From positions 1 through 44,964 of the forward strand of contig JAOUKT010000020.1 in the NCBI GenBank assembly GCA_029882395.1: a DNA stretch of 44,964 nt, read 5' to 3'. The notes under the pieces were generated by a model. That model had not been told where the DNA came from. It saw nothing but the letters and a program-made list of their open reading frames with translations, and made no database searches. The DNA is from Gammaproteobacteria bacterium (GTDB lineage: Bacteria; Pseudomonadota; Gammaproteobacteria; SZUA-229). This document shows positions 18,440 to 27,300 of the stretch, piece after piece (positions within the stretch are counted from its first letter, which is position 1; every line of letters starts with the position of its first letter). A program made the translations under genes and the position numbers.

Positions 18440-18610
18440 TCAGTTTTTTAGTTTTTTCCGTTGAGCAGATTGTTTCAGTACAGACATTTTCTGATGCTGG
18501 GTCAGCGATATCCAGCGCTTTATCTCGTCCAGTGTTCTAAAGCAGCCCATGCAGATATCATTGTCATCCAGGCAGCAGTTTCGAACACAAGGGGACTTCA
18601 CTTCAGTCAT
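18440..18610 (-). CDS. DUF1289 small cysteine-rich protein
   Basis: A 56-residue protein starting MTEVKSPCVRNCCLDDNDIC and continuing MGCFRTLDEIKRW. The pattern SPC-x3-C-x(7)-C-x2-C-x-RTLDEI-xxW is the DUF1289 (YdhL-like) signature, with Cys residues likely binding a metal or iron-sulfur cluster. Length is normal for the family. The function is unknown; members often sit beside unrelated enzymes. It is 54 bp upstream of the NMT1-like gene on the same strand. Confidence 0.87.
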   Translation of the reverse strand: MTEVKSPCVRNCCLDDNDICMGCFRTLDEIKRWISLTQHQKMSVLKQSAQRKKLKN

Positions 18611-18685
18611 GCTAGCAGCCGGTTTCTTAGATTTACTTATTATAAACGCAAAAACAACGCCATAGCCGGCTGCAATGCGTTAAAG

Positions 18686-19585
18686 TTAAATAGTTTTTAG
18701 CCTGTCTGTCTTTAACCAGATATGACCCAGCAAGTAGCCTGTTACCCCCCCTGAAACATGTGCAACCAGGTTAATAGAAGGATCACCTGTACCTAAAAGC
18801 AAATCCAGGCTATCCAGGCCGATATACCAGAGCGCCAGTATCCACGCAGGCACGCTGATATTACGCACGAAAAATAAAAGCCAGATAAATACTTTTATTT
18901 TTTCTCGCGGCATAAGTGCCGCAAACAGCCCCATCATGCCCATTACCAGTCCGGACAGTCCCAGCGCCGGCAGTGAGTCGGCCATTACAAACACCGATAC
19001 GGTGTAGGCTATTGAGGTTGAAACAATAATAATCAGACAAGATGCAATATAAAGCCAGGCACTTGCCAGCAAGATTTCTATTGCCGGCGCAAATGCCAAA
19101 AAGAAAATAATATTGCCTGCAATATGCCAGATATCCGCATGCGCAAGCGATGAAGTCAGCATTTTCACAGGGTTCAGTGTTTCAGGAAAATACATTAAGT
19201 CTTTATCGATATGTGCCGGGTAGCGGTCGTTGTATCTGGCATAGTGTTGTTTAATAAAAGCTGTCAGTTTATTAATTTGCAAAGCTGTCAGGTCTTGAAA
19301 CCAGAAATATTCATTTATTATTTCTTCAACCGTTAAGTCTGGTCTTTCTTCAATGCGCTTTAGTATCTGCTGGCACAGGTATTGGTCTGCCACCATTTTA
19401 TCCATTGCATCTGGCATCTTGTTTTTTTGTAATTGATGACAAAAAGAAGACGAGTTCGCCTCGAAGCTTAAGTCACTCTGGTATTGAAAATAATAAACAA
19501 CGATACAAACAAGCACTATCAAATAGCTAATGACGGGCATTTTCGACATATTAAAACTGTTGCTATGCGGTATGACTAAAAACAT
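18686..19585 (-). CDS. rhomboid-family intramembrane serine protease
   Basis: About 299 residues from the ATG at 19585; an in-frame TTG two codons earlier is the alternative. Catalytic GLSG (Ser211) and the AHVSGG motif (His276) form the dyad; H-x4-H-x3-N in LAHADIWHIAGN supplies oxyanion and packing residues. Six or seven transmembrane helices follow the rhomboid order. Between the first helix (about 18-35) and the core is a 100-residue soluble, charged loop, longer than in GlpG-like enzymes. It cleaves within membrane helices; the substrate is unknown. Confidence 0.88.
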   Translation of the reverse strand: MFLVIPHSNSFNMSKMPVISYLIVLVCIVVYYFQYQSDLSFEANSSSFCHQLQKNKMPDAMDKMVADQYLCQQILKRIEERPDLTVEEIINEYFWFQDLTALQINKLTAFIKQHYARYNDRYPAHIDKDLMYFPETLNPVKMLTSSLAHADIWHIAGNIIFFLAFAPAIEILLASAWLYIASCLIIIVSTSIAYTVSVFVMADSLPALGLSGLVMGMMGLFAALMPREKIKVFIWLLFFVRNISVPAWILALWYIGLDSLDLLLGTGDPSINLVAHVSGGVTGYLLGHIWLKTDRLKTI

Positions 19586-19591
19586 TTTCAA

Positions 19592-19944
19592 ATATTACCC
19601 GGGATACTTTGCCTGCAGTTTATAACAAAACGCATTAGCTTATTAGCTCATTTGTCGCACTGCTGTCATCATACAACTTATGCTGTTTCACTAGCGCCAT
19701 CATAGCTCTGGCACTTATCGCATATAGGCTGCTTGTTCGCAAACGCTCAGTGCCCATATTGTAGCCACTCAAAGGCTGTGCCACCGGCACTGACTTGATA
19801 GCCGCCAGGGCACAAGCGGCTAATCATGGCATCTGCCAACTATTGATGCGGCCTTATGCCCTCAAGATGGCTTTATTAACTAATGTCGAATATCGCATTG
19901 CACTTTATAATAGCCGTTATTTTCTATTCACAGACTGAGACACC
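19592..19944. other. 353-bp spacer between divergent rhomboid and radical SAM genes
   Basis: No gene is supported. A stretch of about 60 open codons on the minus strand (roughly 19640-19830) has ordinary amino-acid composition but no start with a binding site and no recognisable family. AAAGTGC and TATAAT-like sequence near 19900-19920 could serve the radical SAM gene. Confidence 0.4.
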
Positions 19945-20826
19945 ATGGTGCTTGATTACGAACAACCGCTTTACCGCCCCCCGAGTGAGGCTAACAACCT
20001 GATCTTACAGGTCACCATTGGCTGCCGCTTTAATCAGTGCAGTTTCTGCTCCATGTATAAACACAAAAAATACCGCCTAAAATCGCTTGGCGAAATCCAG
20101 CATGATATTGATATCGCTAAAAAGTTCGCTGCCAATAGCACACGGGTTTTTCTGGCTGATGGCGACGCCTTTAATCTCGACACTGATCAGCTGCTGGCTA
20201 TCTTGAAGCTGTTACAGGTGGCTTTCCCTCGCCTGACTCGCGTTTCCTGTTATGCTACTCCGGCTAATATTGCGGCTAAGTCAGCCGCTGATTTAAATTT
20301 ATTGAAAGCACATAAACTGTCTCTGCTCTATGTTGGCATTGAGTCTGGCAGCAATCTGCTGCTAAAAAAAATCACCAAAGGTGCCACTCAAAATAGCATT
20401 ATCAAGTCACTCAAAATGGCTGACTCGGCCAATATAAAAGTCTCAGCAACGGTTATTCTTGGCTTAGGTGGCCAGCAACACTGGCGGCAGCATATCAACG
20501 AGACCGCTCGTTTGCTCAATCAGGCACCTGTCACATACCTTTCGACGTTACAGCTTTTTCTCGATGCCACGTCGCGCTCAGAATTTTTCGAAAAATATTC
20601 CGACGATTTCACTGAACAATCAGACAAAAATATACTGACAGAATTATCAGAACTGATCCGTCAGCTCGAACCGGTGAAACGAGTCGTTTTCAGATCCAAT
20701 CATGCGTCTAATATTTTAGCGCTGGCAGGCAACCTGCCCAAAGACAAAAGCAGACTGCTGTCAGAAATCGAACAGGCGCTCAACTCTGCGCAGCGGTTTA
20801 CGGCCCATTCATTGCGCTCTCTATAA
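19945..20826 (+). CDS. radical SAM protein (B12-binding-less, COG1032-like)
   Basis: 293 residues. TIGCRFNQCSFCSMYKHKKY near residue 29 binds the 4Fe-4S cluster with Cys spacing CX4CX2C, one residue longer than the canonical CX3CX2C; the following SMY and basic residues are typical of this COG1032-like group. FLADGDAF is a glycine/acid motif of the barrel, LYVGIESGSN a SAM-ribose contact, and VSATVILGLGG a later barrel strand. The C-terminal part is helical. No B12-binding domain precedes it. The substrate is unknown. It converges on the SRAP-like gene with 4 bp between stop codons. Confidence 0.85.
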   Translation: MVLDYEQPLYRPPSEANNLILQVTIGCRFNQCSFCSMYKHKKYRLKSLGEIQHDIDIAKKFAANSTRVFLADGDAFNLDTDQLLAILKLLQVAFPRLTRVSCYATPANIAAKSAADLNLLKAHKLSLLYVGIESGSNLLLKKITKGATQNSIIKSLKMADSANIKVSATVILGLGGQQHWRQHINETARLLNQAPVTYLSTLQLFLDATSRSEFFEKYSDDFTEQSDKNILTELSELIRQLEPVKRVVFRSNHASNILALAGNLPKDKSRLLSEIEQALNSAQRFTAHSLRSL

Positions 20827-20830
20827 ACGT

Positions 20831-21241
20831 TTAGCCCGATAATATACGTGGCCAGCGCTGATAAATCGCATCGCTTTGCTCTGGCTCAATCGTCACCACA
20901 TAAAGCCGCTGTTCATAACCCTCTTTTGCAACCAGCCCCTGTATCCACTGGCCTTTAGTCAGGCTATGCCAGTGACTATTGCCCTCTAAATCCTTTTCCA
21001 TAAACTGCAACAGAGGTAATTTAACCGGCACTGGAAACCAGCGATCCCAGCGTCCGGCATAAATCGAATCCAGTCTGGCCCAGCCCCCCATCGGCAGCTT
21101 GCCATCCTGTGCGCGCCGGCGACCCCAGGGCAAAAGCAGGTGATGGCCTTGTTTTGATTTAACCGGTATGCACGCTGTCATCTCAGGAAAAAACACCCGC
21201 TTTTCATATTCACCGTTATAATAAATGACTCCTCCACACAT
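20831..21241 (-). CDS. reduced SRAP-like (YedK/HMCES-type) protein
   Basis: 136 residues, much shorter than SRAP proteins (about 220). It begins MCGG, placing Cys2 where SRAP proteins crosslink to abasic DNA. LLLPWGRR resembles their RWGL-P-W motif, FPVPVKLPLLQFMEKD aligns with their IPA-GFYEW segment (Glu82), and VVTIEPEQSDAIYQRWPRIL with their TT-A----IHDRMPVIL motif. However, the Asn of NARSET appears as Trp54 and the catalytic His of IHDRMP as Tyr127. It is last in an operon with lexA and a Y-family polymerase (9-nt gap). Activity is inferred to be altered or structural. Homology is by motif order only. Confidence 0.6.
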   Translation of the reverse strand: MCGGVIYYNGEYEKRVFFPEMTACIPVKSKQGHHLLLPWGRRRAQDGKLPMGGWARLDSIYAGRWDRWFPVPVKLPLLQFMEKDLEGNSHWHSLTKGQWIQGLVAKEGYEQRLYVVTIEPEQSDAIYQRWPRILSG

Positions 21242-21250
21242 AATTTTCTC

Positions 21251-22525
21251 TTATTTCTTAACCTTGTTTTTAACAAGGCTTTCATCCTGAATAGTCTGCC
21301 GGTGGCCGAAAGGCCTCCATGCCGGCGCTATCACATTTGGCATAGTAGAACGGTTTAACAAACGTGCGGGGGCTAACGTGAATTCACCATAACGATTATT
21401 AACCTTATCCATCGCAGTATTTGCGGCATCCTGTTTATCGGTATCTGGCGCAAACATATCCTCCTGCTTGTGTAATGGCTGCGGGTCCATAGCCGTAACC
21501 TGTACCTGATGAATTCCCTGCCCTTGCCAGTACACATCCAGTACGGCACGGCATAAATTCATTAATAAATGACCATCATTAGTAGGCTGTTCTGTTTTCA
21601 TTTTTCGGCCCAGCCAGCCTTCACTACTGCGCAGTCCAATATAAAAAACCTGAGCCACTATTCCATGGCGGCGTAAGCGCGCAACCACTTTTTCACTCAT
21701 GTGCAACAAATACACTAACAGTGTATTCCGGTCTTTTGTATTTGGTGGCATCACTTTTCCGTGGCCCACTGTTTTCGGTGCGGCTATTTTCTGCTGCAGG
21801 GGCTCCGGATCCTGGCCCTGACACATATACCAGATACGCCGCCCCGGGTTACCAAAACGTTTAGCCAGTTCTCCGATCGGTAATTTTTCCATATCACCAC
21901 AAACATGCACACCACGCTCAGCAAGAAAGCCACCGATGCCGTGGCTAATGCCGCATAATTCCGTAACCTTTACCTGATGCAGGCGTTGACGTGACTCCCA
22001 CGGCGGGATCACTGTCAGACCATCCGGCTTATTTAACTTGGCCGCGTATTTCGCCGTGGTTTTGTCGCCGCTGATGCCTACCGAACACAAAAGACCCGAT
22101 ACCTCAAAGACTTTATCTTTCGTTAAGCGCGCCATATATTCCGGTGTGCCTAATAATTTCTGGCACGAGGTGACATCAAGAAACGCTTCATCAACAGAAA
22201 ATATTTCTATTTCCGGGGTAATATCTTCCAGCGCCTTCATGATGCGTGTTGAAATTTCGGCATATCGGACAGGGTTGGCCGGGCATTGAATCAAATCAGG
22301 ACAAATGCTTCTGGCCTGCTTTAAACGCATGCCGGTTTTCACGCCATAAGCGCGTGCTTCATATGAACTGGTAATAATACAAGTGCCGGTTAATCCGTTT
22401 GTGATTGCCAGCGGGCGGCCCCGCCATTCCGGGTGATCGAGCTGTTCTACCGATGCAAAAAAAGCATTCATATCAACCAGAATAATCGCTCTTGGCCATG
22501 GCTGATAAACTGTGTTCTGTGACAT
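21251..22525 (-). CDS. Y-family (translesion) DNA polymerase
   Basis: 424 residues. Catalytic residues are Asp18 in LVDMNAFFASVE and Asp112-Glu113 in FSVDEAFLD; the adjacent F22-F23 provides the steric gate against ribonucleotides. GTCIITSSYEARAYGVKTGM is the finger motif. QEDMF at 354-358 fits a beta-clamp binding motif. The first metal motif reads D-x-N, as in UmuC (DVNAFYASCE), rather than DinB's D-x-D. It copies damaged templates at the cost of fidelity. The ATG overlaps the lexA stop (TGATG), so it is translationally coupled; a GTG one codon earlier is possible. Confidence 0.9.
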   Translation of the reverse strand: MSQNTVYQPWPRAIILVDMNAFFASVEQLDHPEWRGRPLAITNGLTGTCIITSSYEARAYGVKTGMRLKQARSICPDLIQCPANPVRYAEISTRIMKALEDITPEIEIFSVDEAFLDVTSCQKLLGTPEYMARLTKDKVFEVSGLLCSVGISGDKTTAKYAAKLNKPDGLTVIPPWESRQRLHQVKVTELCGISHGIGGFLAERGVHVCGDMEKLPIGELAKRFGNPGRRIWYMCQGQDPEPLQQKIAAPKTVGHGKVMPPNTKDRNTLLVYLLHMSEKVVARLRRHGIVAQVFYIGLRSSEGWLGRKMKTEQPTNDGHLLMNLCRAVLDVYWQGQGIHQVQVTAMDPQPLHKQEDMFAPDTDKQDAANTAMDKVNNRYGEFTLAPARLLNRSTMPNVIAPAWRPFGHRQTIQDESLVKNKVKK

Positions 22526-23121
22526 CACATATAAAAACGCAACTGCCCCGCCAACACTCCCTGTATGCGAACACGTGCTGCCTGAAACCGCATGGGTTGC
22601 ATGCTTTGATTTTCCGGAATCAATTCCAGCGTTTCATTGTCAATGTAGTGCAGGCGTTTTAAGGTGGCTTCCGACTCATCAATCAGTGCCACAATCACAT
22701 CACCTTCTTTTGCGCTATCGCAGGGTTTGATAATGACCGTGTCACCATCCAGAATGCCAATATCAATCATCGAGTCACCTTTTACCAGCAGCGCATAGCG
22801 GTCTGTTCCCATGATCGGCGAAAGATCAAGCTTATCCTGGCCGGCAATGGCTTCAATCGGCTGTCCCGCAGCAATGCTACCAATCAGCGGGATGCTGGTT
22901 ATCGCTTGCTGCAACTCATCCGAGAGCTGGATACCGCGTTTGCGGCCAGACAACAGCTCGATGTAGCCGGCGTCAGACAGGGCCTGAACTTGCCGGTGTA
23001 TCGAGCCTTTTGAACGCGTGCCCAGACCTTTTGCAATCTCCGTTAAGGTCGGCGCAAAGCCTTCTCTGGCAATGTATTGACGGATATAATCGAGCGTTTT
23101 GTGCTGACCGGATGTCAACAT
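22525..23121 (-). CDS. lexA: LexA-family SOS repressor
   Basis: 198 residues from the ATG at 23121. An N-terminal winged helix (about 1-68) precedes the S24 autoprotease: cleavage site Ala85-Gly86 in SIAAGQP, Ser117 in VKGDSM and Lys155 in ATLKRL. The recognition helix TRSKGSIHRQVQAL differs from E. coli LexA (RSPNAAEEHL) and resembles alphaproteobacterial LexA (RSKSGIHR). GGGAGA lies 7 nt before the ATG. A longer frame from 23163 would place the promoter inside the gene and is rejected. It heads the operon with the polymerase and SRAP-like protein and should repress itself. Confidence 0.92.
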   Translation of the reverse strand: MLTSGQHKTLDYIRQYIAREGFAPTLTEIAKGLGTRSKGSIHRQVQALSDAGYIELLSGRKRGIQLSDELQQAITSIPLIGSIAAGQPIEAIAGQDKLDLSPIMGTDRYALLVKGDSMIDIGILDGDTVIIKPCDSAKEGDVIVALIDESEATLKRLHYIDNETLELIPENQSMQPMRFQAARVRIQGVLAGQLRFYM

Positions 23122-23125
23122 AATG

Positions 23126-23140
23126 GTTCTCCCAATGTTC
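23126..23140 (+). promoter_or_regulatory. LexA box A, GTTC-N7-GTTC
   Basis: GTTCTCCCAATGTTC, a direct repeat of the alphaproteobacterial SOS-box class. It overlaps the lexA ribosome binding site, about +5 to +19 of the predicted transcript. It matches box B at GTTCTCnnAATGTTCT in inverted orientation. Confidence 0.65.
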
Positions 23141-23151
23141 TCAATGGAAAA

Positions 23152-23157
23152 ATTATA
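23152..23157 (-). promoter_or_regulatory. lexA: -10 element of the lexA operon
   Basis: A perfect TATAAT on the minus strand, about 31 bp before the lexA ATG. The 17 bp upstream are occupied by LexA box B, so the whole spacer is operator. The -35 (TTTCAT) is weak. Confidence 0.7.
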
Positions 23158-23172
23158 GAACATTATGAGAAC
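23158..23172 (-). promoter_or_regulatory. LexA box B, GTTC-N7-GTTC on the minus strand
   Basis: GTTCTCATAATGTTC on the minus strand, directly abutting the -10. With box A it forms an inverted pair flanking the promoter. It is also 64 bp upstream of the divergent kinase gene. Confidence 0.65.
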
Positions 23173-23235
23173 GTATGAAAGATAAACACGCGTTTATTTC
23201 TGGTCTCTCATCAAGATGCTGATAATATCGACAAT

Positions 23236-24192
23236 ATGCACGACAATAAGACCCCAGACTGGCCCGACAGCCTCGCAATTTGCGAGCAGCTGCACGATAA
23301 GCTGCTGCCTGTTTTTGAACTCACGCTGAAACAGGAATCGATCCCGCCTGAGCCCCGGCTCATGGATAATTTTTCAACGCTGTATTTGCCCTTATCGGCA
23401 TGGATTGCACAGCAACAGCAGCAAGTACCGCTGGTGATTGGAATTAACGGCTCACAGGGTTCCGGAAAGTCGACCTTATGTAAAATATTATCTCCGCTGA
23501 TTGAGCAGGGTTTTGGGAAAAAAGTCGCTACTTTGTCGATTGATGACCTGTATAAAACACGGCAACAGCGGCAGCATATGTCACAGACTATTCACCCCCT
23601 TTTTGAGACACGCGGTGTACCGGGTAGCCATGACGTCGATTTGGGCATTGCGTTACTGACGAAAATAAAACAGCAGACAGGCGCGGTTAAAATCCCTGTC
23701 TTTGATAAGGCTACTGATGACAGAAAAGATGAAAAATACTGGCAACTAACGCACGATAAAACCGATATTGTTTTGTTTGAAGGCTGGTGTGTGGCGGCAG
23801 TTGCAGAAGAGACAATCAGTCTGGCAACGGCAATGAATGCGCTTGAAAAAAATGACGACCCGGATGCCCGCTGGCGGCAATACATCAATCAACAACTAAA
23901 GACGGATTACCAGCGCCTCTTTGCATTCATTGATAAGCTGATAATGCTGAAAATTCCTGACTTTAACAAGGTTATTGAATGGCGCACATTACAGGAAAAC
24001 AAACTCAAAAAAAACCCGGGCTCAAACGGCCAAAATCTGGCCATGTCAGATGATGCACTCAGGCGTTTTATCATGCACTTTGAGCGCATAAGCAAACACA
24101 CACTGCAAGAAATGCCTGCCAGGGCAGATGTTATTCTTGACGTTGGCCATGACCATCAAATACAACAGATCGCATTAAAAGTAATTAAATAA
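23236..24192 (+). CDS. P-loop kinase, D-glycerate 3-kinase (plant-type) like
   Basis: 318 residues. The Walker A is GINGSQGSGKST (about 68-79). LSIDDLYKTRQQR, ETRGVPGSHDVDLG and EWRTLQE are typical of the GLYK/YFH7 kinase group, which phosphorylates D-glycerate to 3-phosphoglycerate using ATP. The size fits. It is divergent from lexA and shares the 114-bp intergenic region holding the LexA boxes; no strong ribosome binding site is seen. The substrate is inferred from family motifs, and related P-loop kinases act on other small molecules. Confidence 0.78.
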   Translation: MHDNKTPDWPDSLAICEQLHDKLLPVFELTLKQESIPPEPRLMDNFSTLYLPLSAWIAQQQQQVPLVIGINGSQGSGKSTLCKILSPLIEQGFGKKVATLSIDDLYKTRQQRQHMSQTIHPLFETRGVPGSHDVDLGIALLTKIKQQTGAVKIPVFDKATDDRKDEKYWQLTHDKTDIVLFEGWCVAAVAEETISLATAMNALEKNDDPDARWRQYINQQLKTDYQRLFAFIDKLIMLKIPDFNKVIEWRTLQENKLKKNPGSNGQNLAMSDDALRRFIMHFERISKHTLQEMPARADVILDVGHDHQIQQIALKVIK

Positions 24193-24261
24193 GCCTCGAC
24201 TGCAGCCCAATAAAAGCAAAATACGACTTGTTACAATTTGTAAAACATTTGAAACACTGTG

Positions 24262-24289
24262 TTGCACCCGGGCAATAGCCTTCTATACT
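24262..24289 (+). promoter_or_regulatory. candidate promoter of the phosphorelay operon
   Basis: TTGCAC, 16-bp spacer, TATACT (24284-24289), about 47 bp before the kinase ATG. The -10 is good and the -35 matches three of six. Confidence 0.4.
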
Positions 24290-24336
24290 CAATTAATACC
24301 CCAAAAATCAATATATTATGTCAAGGATTACGGTGA

Positions 24337-27300
24337 ATGCAGACCACATATGATTTTTATCTTGTTGCGCTTTCGTATTTTATAGCAGCCTATGCGTCCT
24401 ATGCCACTCTCGTAATATCTGAACGTTTAATCTGCTCTGATGCAAAAATCAAATGGTTATTAGGCGGCTCGATCACGTTAGCCAGTGGCATCTGGTCAAT
24501 GCATTTTATCGGCATGCTCGCCATGGACATGAACATGCCAATGTCATATGCACCCGGCTTGACATTTATTTCAGGAATAATCGTGTTAACCGCCTCGGCC
24601 CTGGCCATGTATTTAATCGGCTGGCATCAGCTGTCGCTGAAAACAATATCAGTTGGCGGCACGGTAATCGGCACAGGTATTGCTGCAATGCATTACATCG
24701 GCATGGAAGCGATGATCATGCCTGCCCGCATTTCCTATGACCCGGCTTTATTTATTCTCTCAATTTTAATTGCGATAGCAGCATCCGTGGCTGCACTCTG
24801 GATCGCACACAAACTGGCAGCCAAAAAACTAAAATATCATAATAGCTTAATGATGGTAGCCACACTGATAATGGGACTTGCCATCTCGGGCATGCATTAT
24901 GTTGGCATGGCCGCTGCCATCTACACACCTGTCAACAACATGCAAATCTCAATTGATGATTTTGACAATACAATATTGATCGGTACGATTACATTAGTGA
25001 CGTTTCTCATCATTACCTCCGGTCTGATTGCCAGCAAAAACGAAACAGAAAAACGATTTAATGACACCATACTGCTGGTTTTAACCATCACCACAGCCGT
25101 TACCATTAGCGTAGGCGTCACTGTCGATATCCTTTATAACACGGCATTCAAAAACACCCGCCAGCACCTGGTAAGAAGTATTGAAAACCACAGGGACCTC
25201 ATACGTTCTGTCACACAGTTTGATGCGCAGCACAGCCAGGGCACTCATGAGTCTGGTGCCCGGGGCGCGACTATTCTGCAAATAAAAAATGCCCACATAG
25301 GGCACGACAGGAAATCAGAGCCCGATGAATTTTTCCTTTTTGAATACATCGATAATGGATACAAAATTAATTTTCTTATTAAAGAATCATCACATTATGA
25401 AATATTTCCAGATACATTACTCTCTGCATCTTACCCGGCACTGGTGTTTAAGAAAACACTGGACGGTAACAGCGGCATCATTAAGGTAAGCCATGCTGTC
25501 TCAAAAGAGCCTATTCTTGCCGCCTATTCATATGTTCCCGAATTAAATGTCGGCATAGTTCAGGCGATCACCATAGACAAAATCAGGGAGCCGTTTATAA
25601 AAGCGCTGTCTTATACTTCATTTATATCATTATTTATTATTTTAATCGCCGCCTTTATCACCATCAGCATCAACGCCCCTATCATTAAATCCTTGCAAAA
25701 AGAAATCAAAAAACGCAACCATACTGAAGATGAATTAAGACAGCTAACCAATAATCTGGAAAACATGGTAGAAGAACGCACTATGGAAGTTAGCCAGGCG
25801 TTGATTATTGCAGAAAATGCGGCCAAAGCTAAAGGTGAGTTTCTGGCAAATATGAGCCATGAAATACGAACGCCAATGAACGGTGTCTTAGGTATGTTGC
25901 AACTGTTATCCGACACAAAGATGAACATCGACCAAAAGGACTTTGTCAGCACCGCCTACAAATCAGCCGAAACCCTGCTGACACTGCTGAATGATATTCT
26001 TGATTTCTCCAAGATTGAAGCCGGTGCGATTGACCTTGAATACATCGACTTCAATTTACATGAGGCCATTGAAGACGTGGCCGCGTTATTGGCAGAATCC
26101 GCACACAAAAAAGGCCTTGAGCTTATCTCCCACGTTTCGACCAACGTACCGGTAATGATAAAGGGCGACCCGACCAGGCTGCGACAGATATTATTCAACC
26201 TGACGAATAACGCCATTAAATTCACCGACAAAGGCGAAATTGTTATTTCTTCCAGGCTCGACAAAATAATTAACAATGATTATGAAATCCGTTTTGAAGT
26301 CTCTGATACCGGCATCGGTATTTCAAAAGAAGGTCAGACAAAAATATTTGATGTTTTTAAACAAGAAGACGGCTCGACAACCCGTAATTTTGGCGGCACA
26401 GGGCTTGGCTTAACGATTTCAAAAAAACTAACTGAATGCATGGGCGGCGACCTTTCGGTACGTTCCTCTCAGGGTACCGGTAGCACCTTTTATTTTTCTA
26501 TTAAAGCAGGTGCATCTGCCATCAAGCCGGCAATTGACAGAGACCATATTGAACTGGACAATATTAAAATACTGATTGTCGATGACAACAAAACCAATAG
26601 AAAGTTTTTAGAATCCATTCTTTCATCATGGAATATTAACTATGCCAGCGCAGAAGATGGTGAGACAGCAATAAAAATGGTTAATAAACAACGCGCTGAA
26701 AACCTGCCTTACGACATGATTCTTATGGACATGATGATGCCGGGAATGAATGGCTTGGAAGTTACCGAGGCTCTAAAAAATGCCAATGATAAGACAAAAA
26801 TCATCATGCTTACCTCAATGACAAATGCCAACATACAGGAAGAGTCAAGACTAGCCGGCATCTCTGCCTGCATACATAAACCCGTAAAAAAATCACTGCT
26901 GCTAGATACCATGATGGCAACATTACACGATGAACAATACAGTGCCGAACAGGAAGATGCTGTTCAGCAAGACTCCGAGTCAACTGAGAAAGCCGAACTG
27001 CAGCTCAACAGCACGCCCATTCTTATCGTAGAAGACAATAAAATTAACCAGAAAGTAATTGGCAGCATGCTTAAAAATATTGGCTACATATTCGAAATTG
27101 CCAACAATGGTCAGGAAGCCGTCGATGCGATTAATAACAAAGAATATTCACTTGCATTGATGGATTGCCAGATGCCTGTCATGGACGGATTTCTTGCTAC
27201 AGAAAATATCAGAAAAAATTCCAATACTAAAGCCTTAACCATTATAGCAATGACCGCCAATGCCATGGAGGGCGACCGTGAACGTTGCATCAATGCGGGC

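Noticed and set aside
19640..19830. Open stretch of about 60 codons on the minus strand upstream of the rhomboid gene
   Set aside because: No start with a ribosome binding site and no recognisable domain; mentioned only in the spacer entry.
22525..23163. Longer lexA start at 23163
   Set aside because: It would place the -10, LexA box A and the ribosome binding site inside the coding region; the ATG at 23121 aligns with LexA N-termini.
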